A stretch of DNA of 64,000 nucleotides, taken from positions 62,001 to 126,000 of the forward strand of contig RWJK01001976.1 in NCBI GenBank assembly GCA_004335835.1, in the 5' to 3' direction. Within the stretch, counting starts at the first letter, position 1. Each line of letters starts with the position of its first letter. Positions 11,242-22,886 of the stretch are shown in pieces. The notes under the pieces were generated by a model. That model worked only from the letters and a program-made list of their open reading frames with translations. It did not search any database and had not been told where the DNA came from. This DNA comes from Scenedesmus sp. ARA3. Its lineage: Eukaryota; Chlorophyta; Chlorophyceae; Sphaeropleales; Scenedesmaceae. The position numbers and the translations under genes are program-made.

Positions 11242-12768
11242 ATGAAGCTGCTTTCATTAGTTGTATGCCTCATGGCAGTGGGGCTGGCGTCTGCTTTAGA
11301 CTTCGAGATGCAGACGCAGACGAAGTGCATTTTTGAGGAACTCAACGCCAACGTCATAGTAGTTGGCGACTACAAGGCCACCAACAAAGACAATCCGACA
11401 CTTCCTATCTACGTGGACGTGAAGGTGCGCTTGACTGATGAACAGCAAGCTGGAAGTCAGTTGCTGCTCTACTGCTGTCCTGCTGGTTGGTGCAGCTCTG
11501 TCCTGCAGCGGTAGGTTGTTCACAATGCCCACGCGGCGGATTGTCCAAACTAACGTTGCTTCATTTGCAGGTGTCGGATCCATCTGGAGGTGTTGTCCAT
11601 GAAAACAAGGCACAGCACCAAGGCCAGTTTGCTTTCACAACCAAGTCAGCTGGAGAGTACCAGGCTTGCTTTACCACTCATGGTAAGCACAGCTGCGCAC
11701 ATACCATCGCATGTTTTTACCACGGATCACTCTGTGACCATCGTGGGAGGGTGCTGGTGCTTGGCATGCTCAAATGGGTGCCGGCAGTTTGCTTTAGCAG
11801 CAGTGATCTGAATCAGGCGTTCAGCAAAGATTACTCTGCATGGACAGTACTGAGCATGTGCCACCAGTCAGGCCTGCTGTAAGGTCATGCCAACTGGGAG
11901 ATTGCTGCTGGGAGGTGCTCAGGTGTCAGGCCTGCAACAGTGCAGCAGCACGCTTGCAGGACCAACGTTGCTTGCTGCATCACCTCATATGTCTTCCTGG
12001 TCTACTGGCGGATCAGCCACAGCACCTTGCAGGATCGTGGTCAACACAAGCACAAGCATACGTAATCACCGTGTGAGCTCCCTTTGATGTTGTGTTGTTC
12101 TGTCTGCTGCGGCCTTTCCTGCATTCCTGCAGACCTCGAGACCGCCTACCACACGAAGCTGACTCTGGACTGGCGCACTGGTGTTGCTGCAACCGACTGG
12201 GACACCATCGCCAAGAAAGAGCACCTGGATCAGCTCAGTGTGGAGATGCGTAAGGTGGAGGGCGCAATCAGGGAGATCTACGCAGAGATGCTGCAACTGC
12301 AGCAGAGGGAGCAGGAGATGCGTGACCTCAATGGTGAGTGCTGCTGGTGCCAGCGGCCACAGCAGGCAGCAGTGCTCAAAACGTCGACAAGCAGCTCTGG
12401 CCCTGGCGATTGCTGCAACCAGGAGTATCTGCAGTGCGGACGGTGTGTTGCAGGACTAAGAGGCAGCAGCAGTGTGTGCAAGCATGCCGAACAGCACCCC
12501 ATCCAGCAGTAGGCGTCTGCAGTAGGTGACCTGGGTGCTGGCTGCACTGCGTGGCGCCAGCAGCACTGACACTGATGCTCCTGCAAGCTGTTTGCATGGC
12601 GCCCACCCTTGCCCTTGTCGCATTGTGTGCCTGCGCTGCTGTGCTGCAGAGGAGACCAATAGCAGGGTGGCGTGGTTCAGCATTGTGTCCCTGGCAGTGT
12701 GTGTTGGCTCAGCCTGCTGCCAACTGCTGTACCTGAAGAAGTTCTTCCAGAGAAAGAAGCTGCTGTGA
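11242..12768 (+). CDS. p24/emp24 (TMED) cargo receptor, delta type
   Basis: A type I membrane protein of COPI/COPII vesicles that selects secretory cargo between ER and Golgi. Four exons (11242-11424, 11571-11682, 12133-12333, 12650-12768) join in phase to 204 residues, typical of the family. There is a signal peptide (MKLLSLVVCLMAVGLASA), a GOLD domain with TKCIFEELNANVIVVGDY and a second Cys near the end of exon 2 (EYQACFTTHG), a coiled coil (KKEHLDQLSVEMRKVEGA), and a membrane span (WFSIVSLAVCVGSACCQLLY). The tail LKKFFQRKKLL has the FF motif for COPII and the KKxx motif for COPI, which places it in the plant p24-delta type. A TGTAA at 13153 may be its polyadenylation signal. Confidence 0.95.
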
Positions 12769-13690
12769 GCAGCATGCGGTTGTGTTGTGCAGCAACCATT
12801 GCAGCTGTAGCGCTGGAGGGGCGAGTGATGTGCGGGTTAGGCTACGTGATACTGGGGTAAGGGGTGGACGCTTCGGACCTGATGGACCAGCAGTGTCTTT
12901 TGGTTTGGTTTGCCATGGCACTGCTGTGCATTACTGATAATCGTATCATGTCAATTGCTGCTTCTGCCAAGGTGATGGAGCAAAGCATTCGGGTTGCCCT
13001 TGCTTTGGTTCTTGGAAGTCCTTGTGACGTTGCGAAGCTGCTCAGCATTTTACCAGGCTGGCATGGGCATGCAAGCGTCGGGGGCATGTGCATGTTCTCT
13101 TCAGCATTGGCAAGGACGGGGCTGCTGCACCCATCAGTTGAAGGGGGTCTTTTGTAACTCGAGTCAGCGTTGCAGTCCATTTAGGAGGCTACTAGCCACC
13201 AATCAGGCCACCAGCTGCTGTCACTTGGATTGTCACCAGAGGATTTTGCACACGTGCGCATGCTCAGGCACCATGGCTGCAGCAGCATCTGGCTCGCCGT
13301 ATGCGAGCGCGATCAGCAGCTGGAATTACGACAACAGAAATTTGCTGTGATCGTGGATCAACCCGCTGCTTGATGCAGTCCAGCAAGTGAAGTGCCACCT
13401 GTGCAATACGGCGTGGCCCGAATCAACGACCACCTAGCATGCACGAGCACGAAGCATGCGGTGCTCAAATGCATGCATCAAATTCTGGGCTGGATGAAGC
13501 TAGCAAAGACTAATCTAGACAGCTAAGCTCCTGGATTTCAAGCGTCACTGGAGCTCGCAGGGTTCTTCAGCCTCGGCTAGAGCCGAGAGCCAGCACAGCA
13601 CAGCGTTCTGGTCACGATCAAGCATTCTGTGACTACCGATTACACTTGATCAACCAGTTCAATCAGCCTGAAGCAGCAAGCAGCCGAATC
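12769..13690. other. Spacer between p24 and EGF-repeat genes
   Basis: About 0.9 kb on one transcribed strand. Apart from the TGTAA at 13153 I see no feature. It should contain the promoter of the EGF-repeat gene. Confidence 0.35.
13153..13157 (+). terminator. Possible polyadenylation signal TGTAA for p24
   Basis: TGTAA, 385 bases after the p24 stop codon, in the correct orientation. Short motif, so the call is weak. Confidence 0.3.
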
Positions 13691-15615
13691 ATGGCTCACA
13701 GGGCAGTGGCCATTCTGGCTCTCGCGCTTTGTGTTAGCATTGCAGCAGCACAGCAAGGCGACCAAGCAGTAGCTGCTGGAAATTGCGTGCCAGGATGCAA
13801 GAACAGGGGTGTTTGCACAGCGGTGAGTCTGCGCGGTGACCAACCAGTGGCAGGCCATTAGTCGACATGTGGTGCTACAAGGCAGCAGTAATGGCTTATT
13901 TGAGGTCTTAGTCGCCCAAACACGACGAAATCAGCAGTGTCACCAGCCTTCAGCTGTCCTGCACCAAAAGTCGGTGGCTATGAAACCAGTCACCCGCCTC
14001 GCATGCATGGAGCATGCTCATGATACCCGATCACGGCTCGAGGTTATTGTTTTCATGCTTCGTAGATTGCCTGCAGCAATGTCAAGCTGAATCAGCACCA
14101 CGTGCATCACTTGCAGGAGTAGGTTAGCTGTGCATGTGATGCTGAAGTGCTACCCTACACAGCCCTTCCCACCCTGACGCCCTGTGTGTCGATTAAACAT
14201 GCTTCGTGGTCTCGCAGATTGAGGGCCTTGCAGATGAGTTCTTCTGCAAGTGCCCGCCAGGCTACATGGGTGCTGACTGCACAGCCATGTACCAGGAGTG
14301 CACTAAGGGCCTGGTGTGCTACAATGGCGGCAAGTGCACAGCTGGTGACTCACCCGACACTGAGACTTGCGCATGCCCAGGTGAGCCAGCTCGCGCTGCT
14401 TAGCTTGTGCACAAAAAGTCTTGCAGCAGAAGCGCCTCATGCATGCTGTTTAGCAGCACGGAGCCGGCAGGCCTTGAGCCCAGTCCATGCAACGTCGCCA
14501 TGCTTGCTCATGCCAGCCTGCTGCACAGACAGCTGCCCACAAGCCATAGGTTGGACTTCACCTAAACCTGTGTTTGCCACTACTCCTGCCCTGCAGCCAA
14601 GTGGACTGGCGCCACCTGCAAGGTGCCTGTGGAGACCTGCACCAACAAGACAGCCAACCCTCTGTCCTGCATGAACGGCGGCACCTGCATGCTTGACACC
14701 GCTGTCAACGAGCACTACTGCAAGTGCCCGCCCAACGTGCGCGGCCGCCACTGCCAGTTTGGCGTGAAGGAGTGCAAGGACGGCATGTACTGCATGGTGA
14801 GGGCAGGGGCGGGTTGCAGCAGCAGACTGCAGTAGTACTTTGCGCTCAGCTGCTCGGCCCAGCGCGCCTTGAGCATGCAAGGCAGCCAAATGCGAATAAA
14901 TGTGTGGACAACCAGCTGCCTATGTTCTATTAGCAGCTAGCTGATATGCTGTGGTGCTTTGGTGTCGAAGCGCACACTCTGCCAGCCTTCGCTTGCTTAG
15001 CAGCTGCTCATGTCCTGTGGCTAACAATTTGCCTTCTGTTGTGTTTGCCGTTGTGCAGAACGACGGCAGCTGCACATCTGATGGCCTCAGCTGCAGCTGC
15101 CCCAGCGGCTTCTTGTGAGTGCCGGACTGTGATGTAGTACATTCCCTGCAATTTGACACACAGCACACAGCATGCGCTGTACTAAGCCAGCCCAGAGATG
15201 TGTTGGTAACAAATAGTTCTGCATCGCTGACAGCAGGTGCATCGAGCTGCTTTCATGCACCACCACAAGTAACCAGCACAGCTGTCTGATTGTTCACCAC
15301 AGTATCGTAATAAACACCCCAGCGTCTGCCGCATCCTCTGCCCCAAAGCTGACAAGAACAACTGCCTGCCTGTGTGCCGTACACCCCTGCCTGTGCCTCT
15401 GCAGCGGCCTGCACTGCCAGAACAACATGCGCGACCCCAATGCAGACAGGATCGCCAAGCCTGTGCCCAAGTGGGCCATTGCCCTGGCAGTGGTTGGCTC
15501 TGTGCTGCTGGTGGCTGGTGCCGGCTTCATTGGCTTCCTCATCCACAGGGAGAAGAAGGGCTCACCCTACTTCAGGCAGTGGCAGAACGACGTGCAGGGT
15601 GTGTCTCACATCTAA
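13691..15615 (+). CDS. Type I membrane protein with four EGF-like modules
   Basis: Five exons in phase (13691-13822, 14218-14380, 14597-14796, 15059-15114, 15405-15615) give 253 residues ending in TAA. The protein begins with a signal peptide (MAHRAVAILALALCVSIAAA). Four Cys-rich EGF-like modules follow: the first with CVPGCKNRGVC and CKCPPGYMGADC, the second with CYNGGKCTAG and CACPAKWTGATC, the third with SCMNGGTCM and CKCPPNVRGRHC, the fourth with CMNDGSC and SCSCPSGFFGLHC. The CxCPxxxxGxxC endings are the family signature. After the modules come a membrane span (WAIALAVVGSVLLVAGAGFI) and a 26-residue cytoplasmic tail. A cell-surface adhesion or sensing role is an inference. I know no named orthologue; animal receptors with such modules are far larger. 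Confidence 0.85.
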
Positions 15616-17161
15616 ACCACAGAACCACAGATATTTGGCGGATGCGGCACAGAAAACCCTATCCTGTAGGATGAGGGTGTGCAGCGAAAGCGCCGCCAGA
15701 TGATGTTTTGTGATGTGATATGGTTTGAAATTTCATTGCAGCGCTGCGGCGATCCTGTGCAGCTAGTGTGTGCTGGCGCAGGATGGCAGAGTGCTGGTGG
15801 TTTTGTGTGTGTGGATGCATGGATGGCAGTGGAACCTATACCTCAATGCAGCCCCTGGTGTGACGGGATGCCGTGCACATGCACAAAGGAAGCAGCAGGT
15901 TTTATGTCTGTGTTGGAGAAGGGTGCTGTAGAAGCACTTGTGGCACTGCAGTTGCTGCTCAAACCTGCTTTTGAGCTCGGCTGCGCACACGGCGTGTGCA
16001 TAATGTGCCACGCAGCATGGTGCAAGGTGGGGAAGTGCTGCAGCTGAGCTGTCGAGGGGTGTGCGTTCGGTACATATTGATTGGTGTTGCTGCTGCGTGG
16101 GCTTGAACCCCACAAAAACTTCCTGTGTATGGTGTTTTCACACCCGCACGGGTCAGCGCATGGCAGTCACGTACATACTACACCTTTTTGGTCTTCATGG
16201 CAAGCAAACTTTTAAGTTGATCATACAAACAGAATTGTCCCATGATATGTGTTAAGCATGCCGGCCACCTGCAACGAAGGTGCCTCCATTGCTATTGCTG
16301 CTGAATGCCCCCTATATGTGGCACCTAGGGCGCATTGAATATTACAGTTGCAGCTGGCTTACAGGGCATGCGGATAGTAATACGTCATGTTGCAATTCAC
16401 TGTTTACGGAGTTGGAAGCAGGATTTTCATGCGGCAGGACGGCACGGCAATGCCTTTGTGGCATAGGATGCTGTCGCCATCATTTGTGTGTGGCATTCAG
16501 GCAACTATCGTCAGGATGCACCAGCTGGTTTGCAGTTGCTGGTGTCACCTGCTGTGGCAGACAGCGCATTCTGCATGAACTCTGCTGTGTTGGCTCAAAT
16601 ATCCTTTGTAACGGCTCACTTGAAGACGATTGAGATGAATTTCTGTGTAATGTTCAGGATCAACACACCGGCAGGGAGCTTCTGGACCAGCATTGCTGGA
16701 AGGTGCGCAGTTGTGCGTTTACCATGCCTAACACTGTCCTTTTACACCTTGCTAGCCAAACGCATTCGCATGTAGACGGGGATCCAGTTGTCAACTGCGG
16801 TTGCCTCATCAACAGACACCTGCCCTGTGGCCAAGTAGATGCAGCTTCTGACGACGCCATACAGTGGTGCACTATGCAATGGCGTCGGTGCACAACCATG
16901 TACCCTGCAATCTTGCAGCCACAGCCATTCATCCCAGGGCACTGGCATTGAGCACGCCCATCAAGGCTGTCACTGTGCCACTCCAACCTCTTAATTGCAG
17001 GAGGCAACTGAACCTCAGGCAGGCTGCCACACCGACGCAGCGCCCCAACAGCAGTGCCTGCTGCACCCGTGGAACCCTCCTCGTGCCCTTGCACTCCGTG
17101 CGCATGACAACTGCTGCAGCCACACACTGCGCTGCACGATAGCAGCCACCACGAGCAGCTG
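15616..17161. other. Convergent 3' flanks of the EGF-repeat and helicase genes
   Basis: A 1.5-kb stretch between gene ends. TGTAA occurs on the plus strand near 16645 and on the minus strand near 16742-16746, either of which could end a transcript. No coding exon is supported. Confidence 0.35.
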
Positions 17162-19367
17162 CTAGCCCCGCCCCATCGCTGCAGCTGCCTTTGCGTGCTT
17201 ATGCCACGCCTGCTTCTCGCGCTTTGTTGCTGCATGCTTGCCTTCCAGCTTGCGCTTCTTGCGCTCCGCTGCAGAGCCTGCTGCTCCAATCTTGCTGGGT
17301 GCCTCACGCAGGCCAAAGCTAGCTGCCAGGTGCCCTAGGTGCAGCCCTTTCACATAAAACACATGCTTCATGGCTGAGGGGTGCGTGGTGTACGCGCGCA
17401 CAAAGGACCTGCATGCAAGTAAATTTAGCAGAGGCAGTACATCACCATCAGCGTCACCTTGTAGAAAGAATCATGTTACGAACCAAGCTACAGCACAGGC
17501 ACACAGGCAGTGCAGATGAGATGTAGTAGCGGCAGCGGTGATGGGGCAGACTGGCATGTCAGCTGCAGTGTGCGCAGGCGTTGCAGGGCAGCTACGCAGG
17601 TGCCGGCACGCAATTTGGGACACTCTGCTTACTGCTGGCCGCTTCACCACCCTCACCTGAAAGCACTGGTGGCCATGCGCGTCAGCTCAGCGTCCCGCGA
17701 CACAACCGCCACTAGCTGCCGCTGAAGCAGCAGCGCTGCTGCCGCCTGCTCTGGCTTCACCCCAGGCACCCCCTCCAACCCATCAAACCCTACTGCTGCT
17801 GCTGCTGCTGAACCCTGCGCGCTGCCTCTGCTGCTGCCGTCTTTGCTGCTGCCAGTGGTACTGGCCATACCCCCTGCTGCTGCTGCTCCCTTGCGCATTT
17901 TCCGCACCATCTGCTGCACGGCAAGTGACGGCCCGCCCCTGCCCACCAGCGCTGGCAGGCACTGCAGCAGTCCAGCCAGCTGCTCCTGAGTCAGTTTCAT
18001 TCCCTGCTGCAGCAGCAGCTGCACGTACGGCATCTCACTGGGCAGCAGGAACAGCAGCGCCTCTCCCTGCTGCCCCATGCGTGCTGTGCGGCCCACCCTG
18101 TGTACGTATTCAGCAGGGTCGCCTGAGGGGTCGTACTGGATGATGGTGGACACTGCAGGGAAGTCGAGGCCGCGTGCAGCCACGTCTGTGCACAGCAGCA
18201 CGCAGGACTTGGCCTGCGCAGAAAGGAGAGGTTGAGAGGCAGCAGCAGCAGCAGGGGCAGGCTGACGTGGGCGTATGCAGCAGAGATCAACAGCAGGAGG
18301 TGCAGCCAAGGCAGCTGCTGTTCAGGCGTGTATGCTGCACGACTGTTCGGGGCTCCCTAATAGCCGTGGGGGTTACATGTGCGGCAAGCAGTCCTGGAGC
18401 CAGGGGTTTTCGAACGTTTGAAAACCCCTGGGTCCCGCCTGCAATCCCTACTCCAGGGTACATATTGCAATAGCAGCAGCAGCAGCAGATCATCAAAGGC
18501 GCCCATATGCAGACCTGCCCTACCTTGGAGAACGTCACCAATGAGCTGGTACACTGGGTTCCGCCTGCCTTCCCCACTGCAGGATGCATCAGCAACAGCA
18601 GCAGCAGACTATTACCGGCATGGATGCAAACCCTTCTTACCTTGGAAAAGGTGACCAATGAGCTGGTGCGCTCTGGCTGCTTCATATCTCCATGAAGCTT
18701 CAGCAAGGGGCAGCCGCCCAGCAGCAGCTCCCCAGCCTCACCCCCAGCAGCCTCACCCCCAGCAGCAGCAGCAGTGTCATAGCCGTCCTGCTCGCTGCTG
18801 CCGCCGTGCTGCGGCTGCTGCAGCAGCGCATGATGGAAGTCCACTGAGTCGCAGTTGGAGAAGAAGACCACCAGCTTGGCCTCACTGCTGCGGCGCAGCC
18901 GGCTGCGCAGCACGCCTATCAGTGCCACTAATCTGGCCTTAGCTGGCACTTCCACATAGCGCTGCTGCAGCTGCTGCGGCAGCTCAAACTTCCCCTGCCC
19001 TGGCGCTGCTGCTGCTGCTGCTGCTGCTGCTCCAGCAGCGCCTCCTGCTTCTGCATCCTCCTGCAGCTGCAGCTGGCCATCCACTTGCTTCGCATCAAAC
19101 CCTACACCCACAGGGTCCCGCATACTTAAACTAGCTAGCCCCGCAAGCCCCGGGTGCAATGTAGCAGACAGCAGCACAGTCTGGCACTGCAGCTGGCCCT
19201 CGCCTGCTGCTGGCGCAAAGCTGTTGTCGACTGCTGCTGCTGCGCGCTGCGCTAGGGCTTGTACGATCTCTTTGAGCTTTGCCTCAAAGCCTAAGTCCAG
19301 CAGGCGGTCGGCTTCATCCAGGACTAGCCAGCTGAGGCGGTCCGTTTTGAAGGAGGACGTGTTCTGC

Positions 19368-19417
<50 letters not shown>

Positions 19418-20846
19418 CAGCTTGTAAGGACGACAGGGGCAGCAACAGCACCAGCATGCCAGCAGTGTCAGGGGCTGTGATGGCAAGGGCTACTGTGCAG
19501 GTGCTGGCAGCTGCCCCGGGGCATCAGGCTGCCTGCGCAAGCGCTCAATGCACAAGGGCAGCTGCGCTGCTTGCCCTGCAAAACCCCCTTTCCTTGCTAC
19601 ACGCACAACACCGTCAGGTGGTCCAGCAGCCGCCCTGGTGTGGCCTTTGCAGTGCCTTGCACCACACTGAAGTACACTGCACTGCACTGCGCTACACAAC
19701 ACAAGGCAGCCAAACAAGCCACACACAGCACACCGTCAGGTGGTCCAGGAGCCGCCCTGGTGCCGCCACCAGCAGGCTCACACCCTTGCGCACTACAACG
19801 CAACAAGATATTTCATAGCACTACACACTGTTGCGCACCGTCAGGTGGTCCAGCAGCCGCCCTGGTGTGGCCACCAGCAGGCTGACACCCTTGCGCAGCC
19901 GTGCCTTCTCGTGGCCCCTGTGCTCCCCACCAATCAGCATGCCCGCCACCAGCCAGCAGAAGCGACGCACCAGCGCAGTTAGCACGTCGCTGACCTGGCA
20001 GCGACAGCAGCAGCAGCAGCAGCAGCAGCAGTGACAGCAGCAGCAGCAGCAGTGACAGCAGTGACAGCAGCGTGTTGTGGGCCAGGCAGACTTCCTGTCA
20101 GTTGTGAAGCCCAGGCAGCATGCAGAAGCAGCAAGCTCCACAAGCCACACACACACACAGTGTGTATGACTACCCAGCAGGCAGCGGGCAGCACGCAGGG
20201 CAGGTAGTCAGCAGCCACATATCTGAACAGGGCCGCTCGCCCTGTTGAGTCATACCACAGGGTGACTGCAGACTTTATTAGTGTGCAAAGGACCAACAAG
20301 CTGCCTTAGCAGTGAGAACATGCAGACTGTGCCCAGCGCTCACCTGCACCGCCAGCTCGCGTGTGGGCACCAGGATCAACGCGTGTGTGCCCTCAGCCCT
20401 GCTGATTCGCGGCTGGCGCGCCTGCAGGGAGCGCAGGCAGCGCAGCAGGCGGCGGCGGTGACTTGAAGCCAACACGAGGATACAGAAGATAGACTGGTTG
20501 AATACCGCAAGTTGAGCCGACCTCCAGGTACGTTTGCTGTACATACACATGTCCTGCCCATACTGGCACGGCTGGTGGAATGCAGCCGCCCAGCGCGCTT
20601 GCCAAAGTGCACCGCAAGCCTGCACACCAACACAGACACACAAATCGACCTGCAGGCTGCCCAGCATGAGCTGCAGGTGCATACAAACAACCAAAGTGCA
20701 CTCAGACACACCGAGACACCAAGCCGCACCTGCAGGCTGTGCAGCAGTGGTGCCAGGTAGGCCAGCGTCTTGCCGGAGCCAGTGGGGGAGCGCACCAGCG
20801 CGTCACGCCCCGCCAGCAGCACCGGCAGTGCGCGCTGCTGCACCTG

Positions 20847-20882
<36 letters not shown>

Positions 20883-22101
20883 GGACACTCGAAGTGATCA
20901 GCTGCAATAGTCCAGTGTAAGAGCGCTGCTGCACCCCGCAGATGGACCTGGTGGTCAGGCATGGCACTATCTTGTGTTGATATGCATGCCTGATACCAGC
21001 TGTCTTTGGCAAGCACAGGGCACGCTCATGCTCTGCATATGGTGTGTATTCTAGACATGAACAGCTAAGGCTGCATGATGTGTGACAAGGAGTACTAAAC
21101 TCTAACTTGATGTAAATTTTCAAGTACCTGTGTCGGCTCCTGGAAGTTGAGGGCCACAAGGTGCTCAGCCAGCACCTCACTCAGCCCAAGCCCCGCCCAG
21201 CTGCCATCACCGCCGCCGCCGCCATCTGCAGCAGCAGCAGCATAGCCAAACAGCTGCTGCCGCTGCTCTGCAGGCACATCAGGCGCTGCATGCGCCATCT
21301 CCCCAACCTTGTGCTGCGCCAGCTGCTGCTTTGGCTTTGCCTGCTTCGCATCCTGCTGCTGCTGCTTCTGCTGCTTCGAGGCAGGCTTGTCCTTTCTGCT
21401 GCCGCTGCTGCTGCTGTTAGGGTTGGTGCCGTGCTGCTGCTTGCCGTGTGCGCGTTTGCCTGCTGCCGCCAGCATGTCCCGAGCCTCTGGCTCATCTGGC
21501 GCATCTCCAAACTCAACAACACCAGGTATGGCCTGCAGGCAGCCACACACACAGGTTTAGTGTACATATTGGTGTATGGCAGCGCAGCATATGTCAATCG
21601 GCTGCTGGTCCAATACATAGCTTCTTCATTGCTTAGCAGCAACAATTTCACAGCCTGCAGCTGGCTGTTGGACCTAAAGCTGATATCAGCACCGCTTAGT
21701 CGCCATAACCAGCGCTAACATGCTAAGCAGATGCTCCGCTTATGCTGCTACCCTCATCTCCATCTGCTGCTGCTGCTGCTGCTGCTGCTTTTAATGCTGA
21801 TGCGCTGCACTTTCTGCTCACATCTGCGCAGTTACACAAAAGATGTGCCACTGCTGATGGCTGGCAGCTGCCATGTGGCCGCATTCCCAACCCCACCTGC
21901 TCCACTGCTGCAGCTTTCTTGCTGCCCTTCTTGCCGGCGCGCTGCTGCTGCTGCTGCTGCTGTTGCCGCTGCTCCTGCTCCAGCTGCTGCTCCACGCTCA
22001 TGTTGAGCTGCACCAGAGCCATGATGTCTGCCTGCTCGTCAGCTGTCATCGCCTCCGCAGCAGCAGACGCAGCAGCTGCGGATGCACAGGACAGCCACAA
22101 C

Positions 22102-22135
<34 letters not shown>

Positions 22136-22886
22136 TGCAAGCGGATGTTGCAGGACATGCAGGCGTTGAGTGTCCTAGCTGTTTGCAAGCTACACGATGA
22201 AATCTTGTCTGCCAAGGAGTGTCATGGTTCACCACTTGTCCACGCACAAGCAGAAGCATGCAGACAAGGGCACACGCCATCCACCTAGGCAGCTGCTGCC
22301 ACAAGTTGTGCACTGAGACACACCTAAGCCATGCAACTCACCTGCAGTTTCTGCGATGTTGGGGCGCTTCTTGGGGCGCCCATCTGCTGCTGTGGTGCTG
22401 GCTGCCTTTGGCTGTTTCTGCACGGCCTCCTGTGCCAGCACTGCACCATAGCCATGCAGAGTGTCAGCTGGCCGCTTGCTGCCTGGCTTTGCGGCTGCAG
22501 CTTTGGAGCTTTGTGGGTTCTGCTGTTGCCTGTGCTGCTGCAATGGTGCTTGCTTTGGCTGCTGTGGCTGCTGCTGCTGCTGCTGCTCCTGCTGCTGCTG
22601 CTGCTGCTGGTGGTGTTGCCCACCAGCAGCAGGAGCAGCAGCAGGTGGGAAGCCAGGGCGGCTGCTTTGACTTTTGCTATATCTCTGACGCTTTTGTGCT
22701 TGTCGCTCGCGAGCCTACGAAGGTGTAAATCGGAGTCAGGCATTGACTGCTGCTGAAGCCTGGCAGCAGGCACGAGACAGGAGAGAGCATCTTTACCTGC
22801 TTCTTGCGCTCACGCCAGTCTAGATGAGGTTTGTGGTTGACTTCGTCGCCTTGAATGTCAATGTTGAGCGTCAGGCCGTCGTCCAT
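17162..22886 (-). CDS. DDX31: DEAD-box ATP-dependent RNA helicase, DDX31/Dbp7 (plant RH17) type
   Basis: A nucleolar helicase needed for early assembly of the 60S ribosomal subunit. Ten exons fit in phase: 22886-22797, 22714-22342, 22075-21897, 21532-21128, 20843-20730, 20421-20344, 19994-19839, 19363-18641, 18213-17657, 17408-17162; 973 residues, stop TAG. Motifs in order: Q motif [15 protein letters not shown]; motif I SPTGSGKT (about 368-375); Ia PTRELA (406-411); Ib TPGR (456-459); II DEAD (481-484); [32 protein letters not shown] (715-723); [12 protein letters not shown] (744-753). The C-terminus has the DUF4217 segment [20 protein letters not shown], diagnostic of this subfamily, and a basic tail with KKRK. 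The N-terminal 300 residues are Gln/Ala/Lys-rich. Long poly-Ala and Gly inserts lie between motifs III and IV. Introns 7 and 8 contain tandem copies of the preceding exon end and donor. Confidence 0.95.
18400..18431. repeat. Near-perfect 32-bp palindrome in helicase intron 8
   Basis: Two 12-base arms, CCAGGGGTTTTC and GAAAACCCCTGG, are exact reverse complements and flank an 8-base centre, GAACGTTT. It lies at the far end of the tandem repeats described at 18430-18680 and could form a hairpin in the pre-mRNA. Confidence 0.8.
18430..18680 (-). repeat. Two-copy tandem repeat spanning the exon 8 end and its splice donor
   Basis: On the minus strand the last bases of helicase exon 8 (coding TSSLVTFSK) and the donor are repeated 117 bases downstream: AAG|GTAAGA at the exon end and AAG|GTAGGG in the copy. 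The intron sequence after them is also duplicated (compare 18556 onward with 18430 onward), with small length changes in a CAG run. The true exon end is at 18641. Confidence 0.85.
19607..19994 (-). repeat. Tandem partial copies of helicase exon 7 end in intron 7
   Basis: The end of exon 7 (coding [11 protein letters not shown], donor at 19838) is followed downstream by two shorter copies whose donors lie at 19733 and 19611, 105 and 227 bases away. The first copy still reads [18 protein letters not shown], with motif Ib Thr changed to Ala; the second keeps only [11 protein letters not shown]. Both keep a GTG donor. Confidence 0.85.
22101..22134. repeat. (CAGG)n run in helicase intron 2
   Basis: About eight copies of a CAGG tetranucleotide, sitting just upstream of the exon 3 acceptor on the minus strand. 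Related tetranucleotide runs recur in other introns of this window. Confidence 0.8.

Noticed and set aside
16660..17316. 218-codon minus frame beside the helicase 3' exon
   Set aside because: It overlaps the real last helicase exon in another frame, has no motif and an Arg/Ser/Cys-rich random composition.
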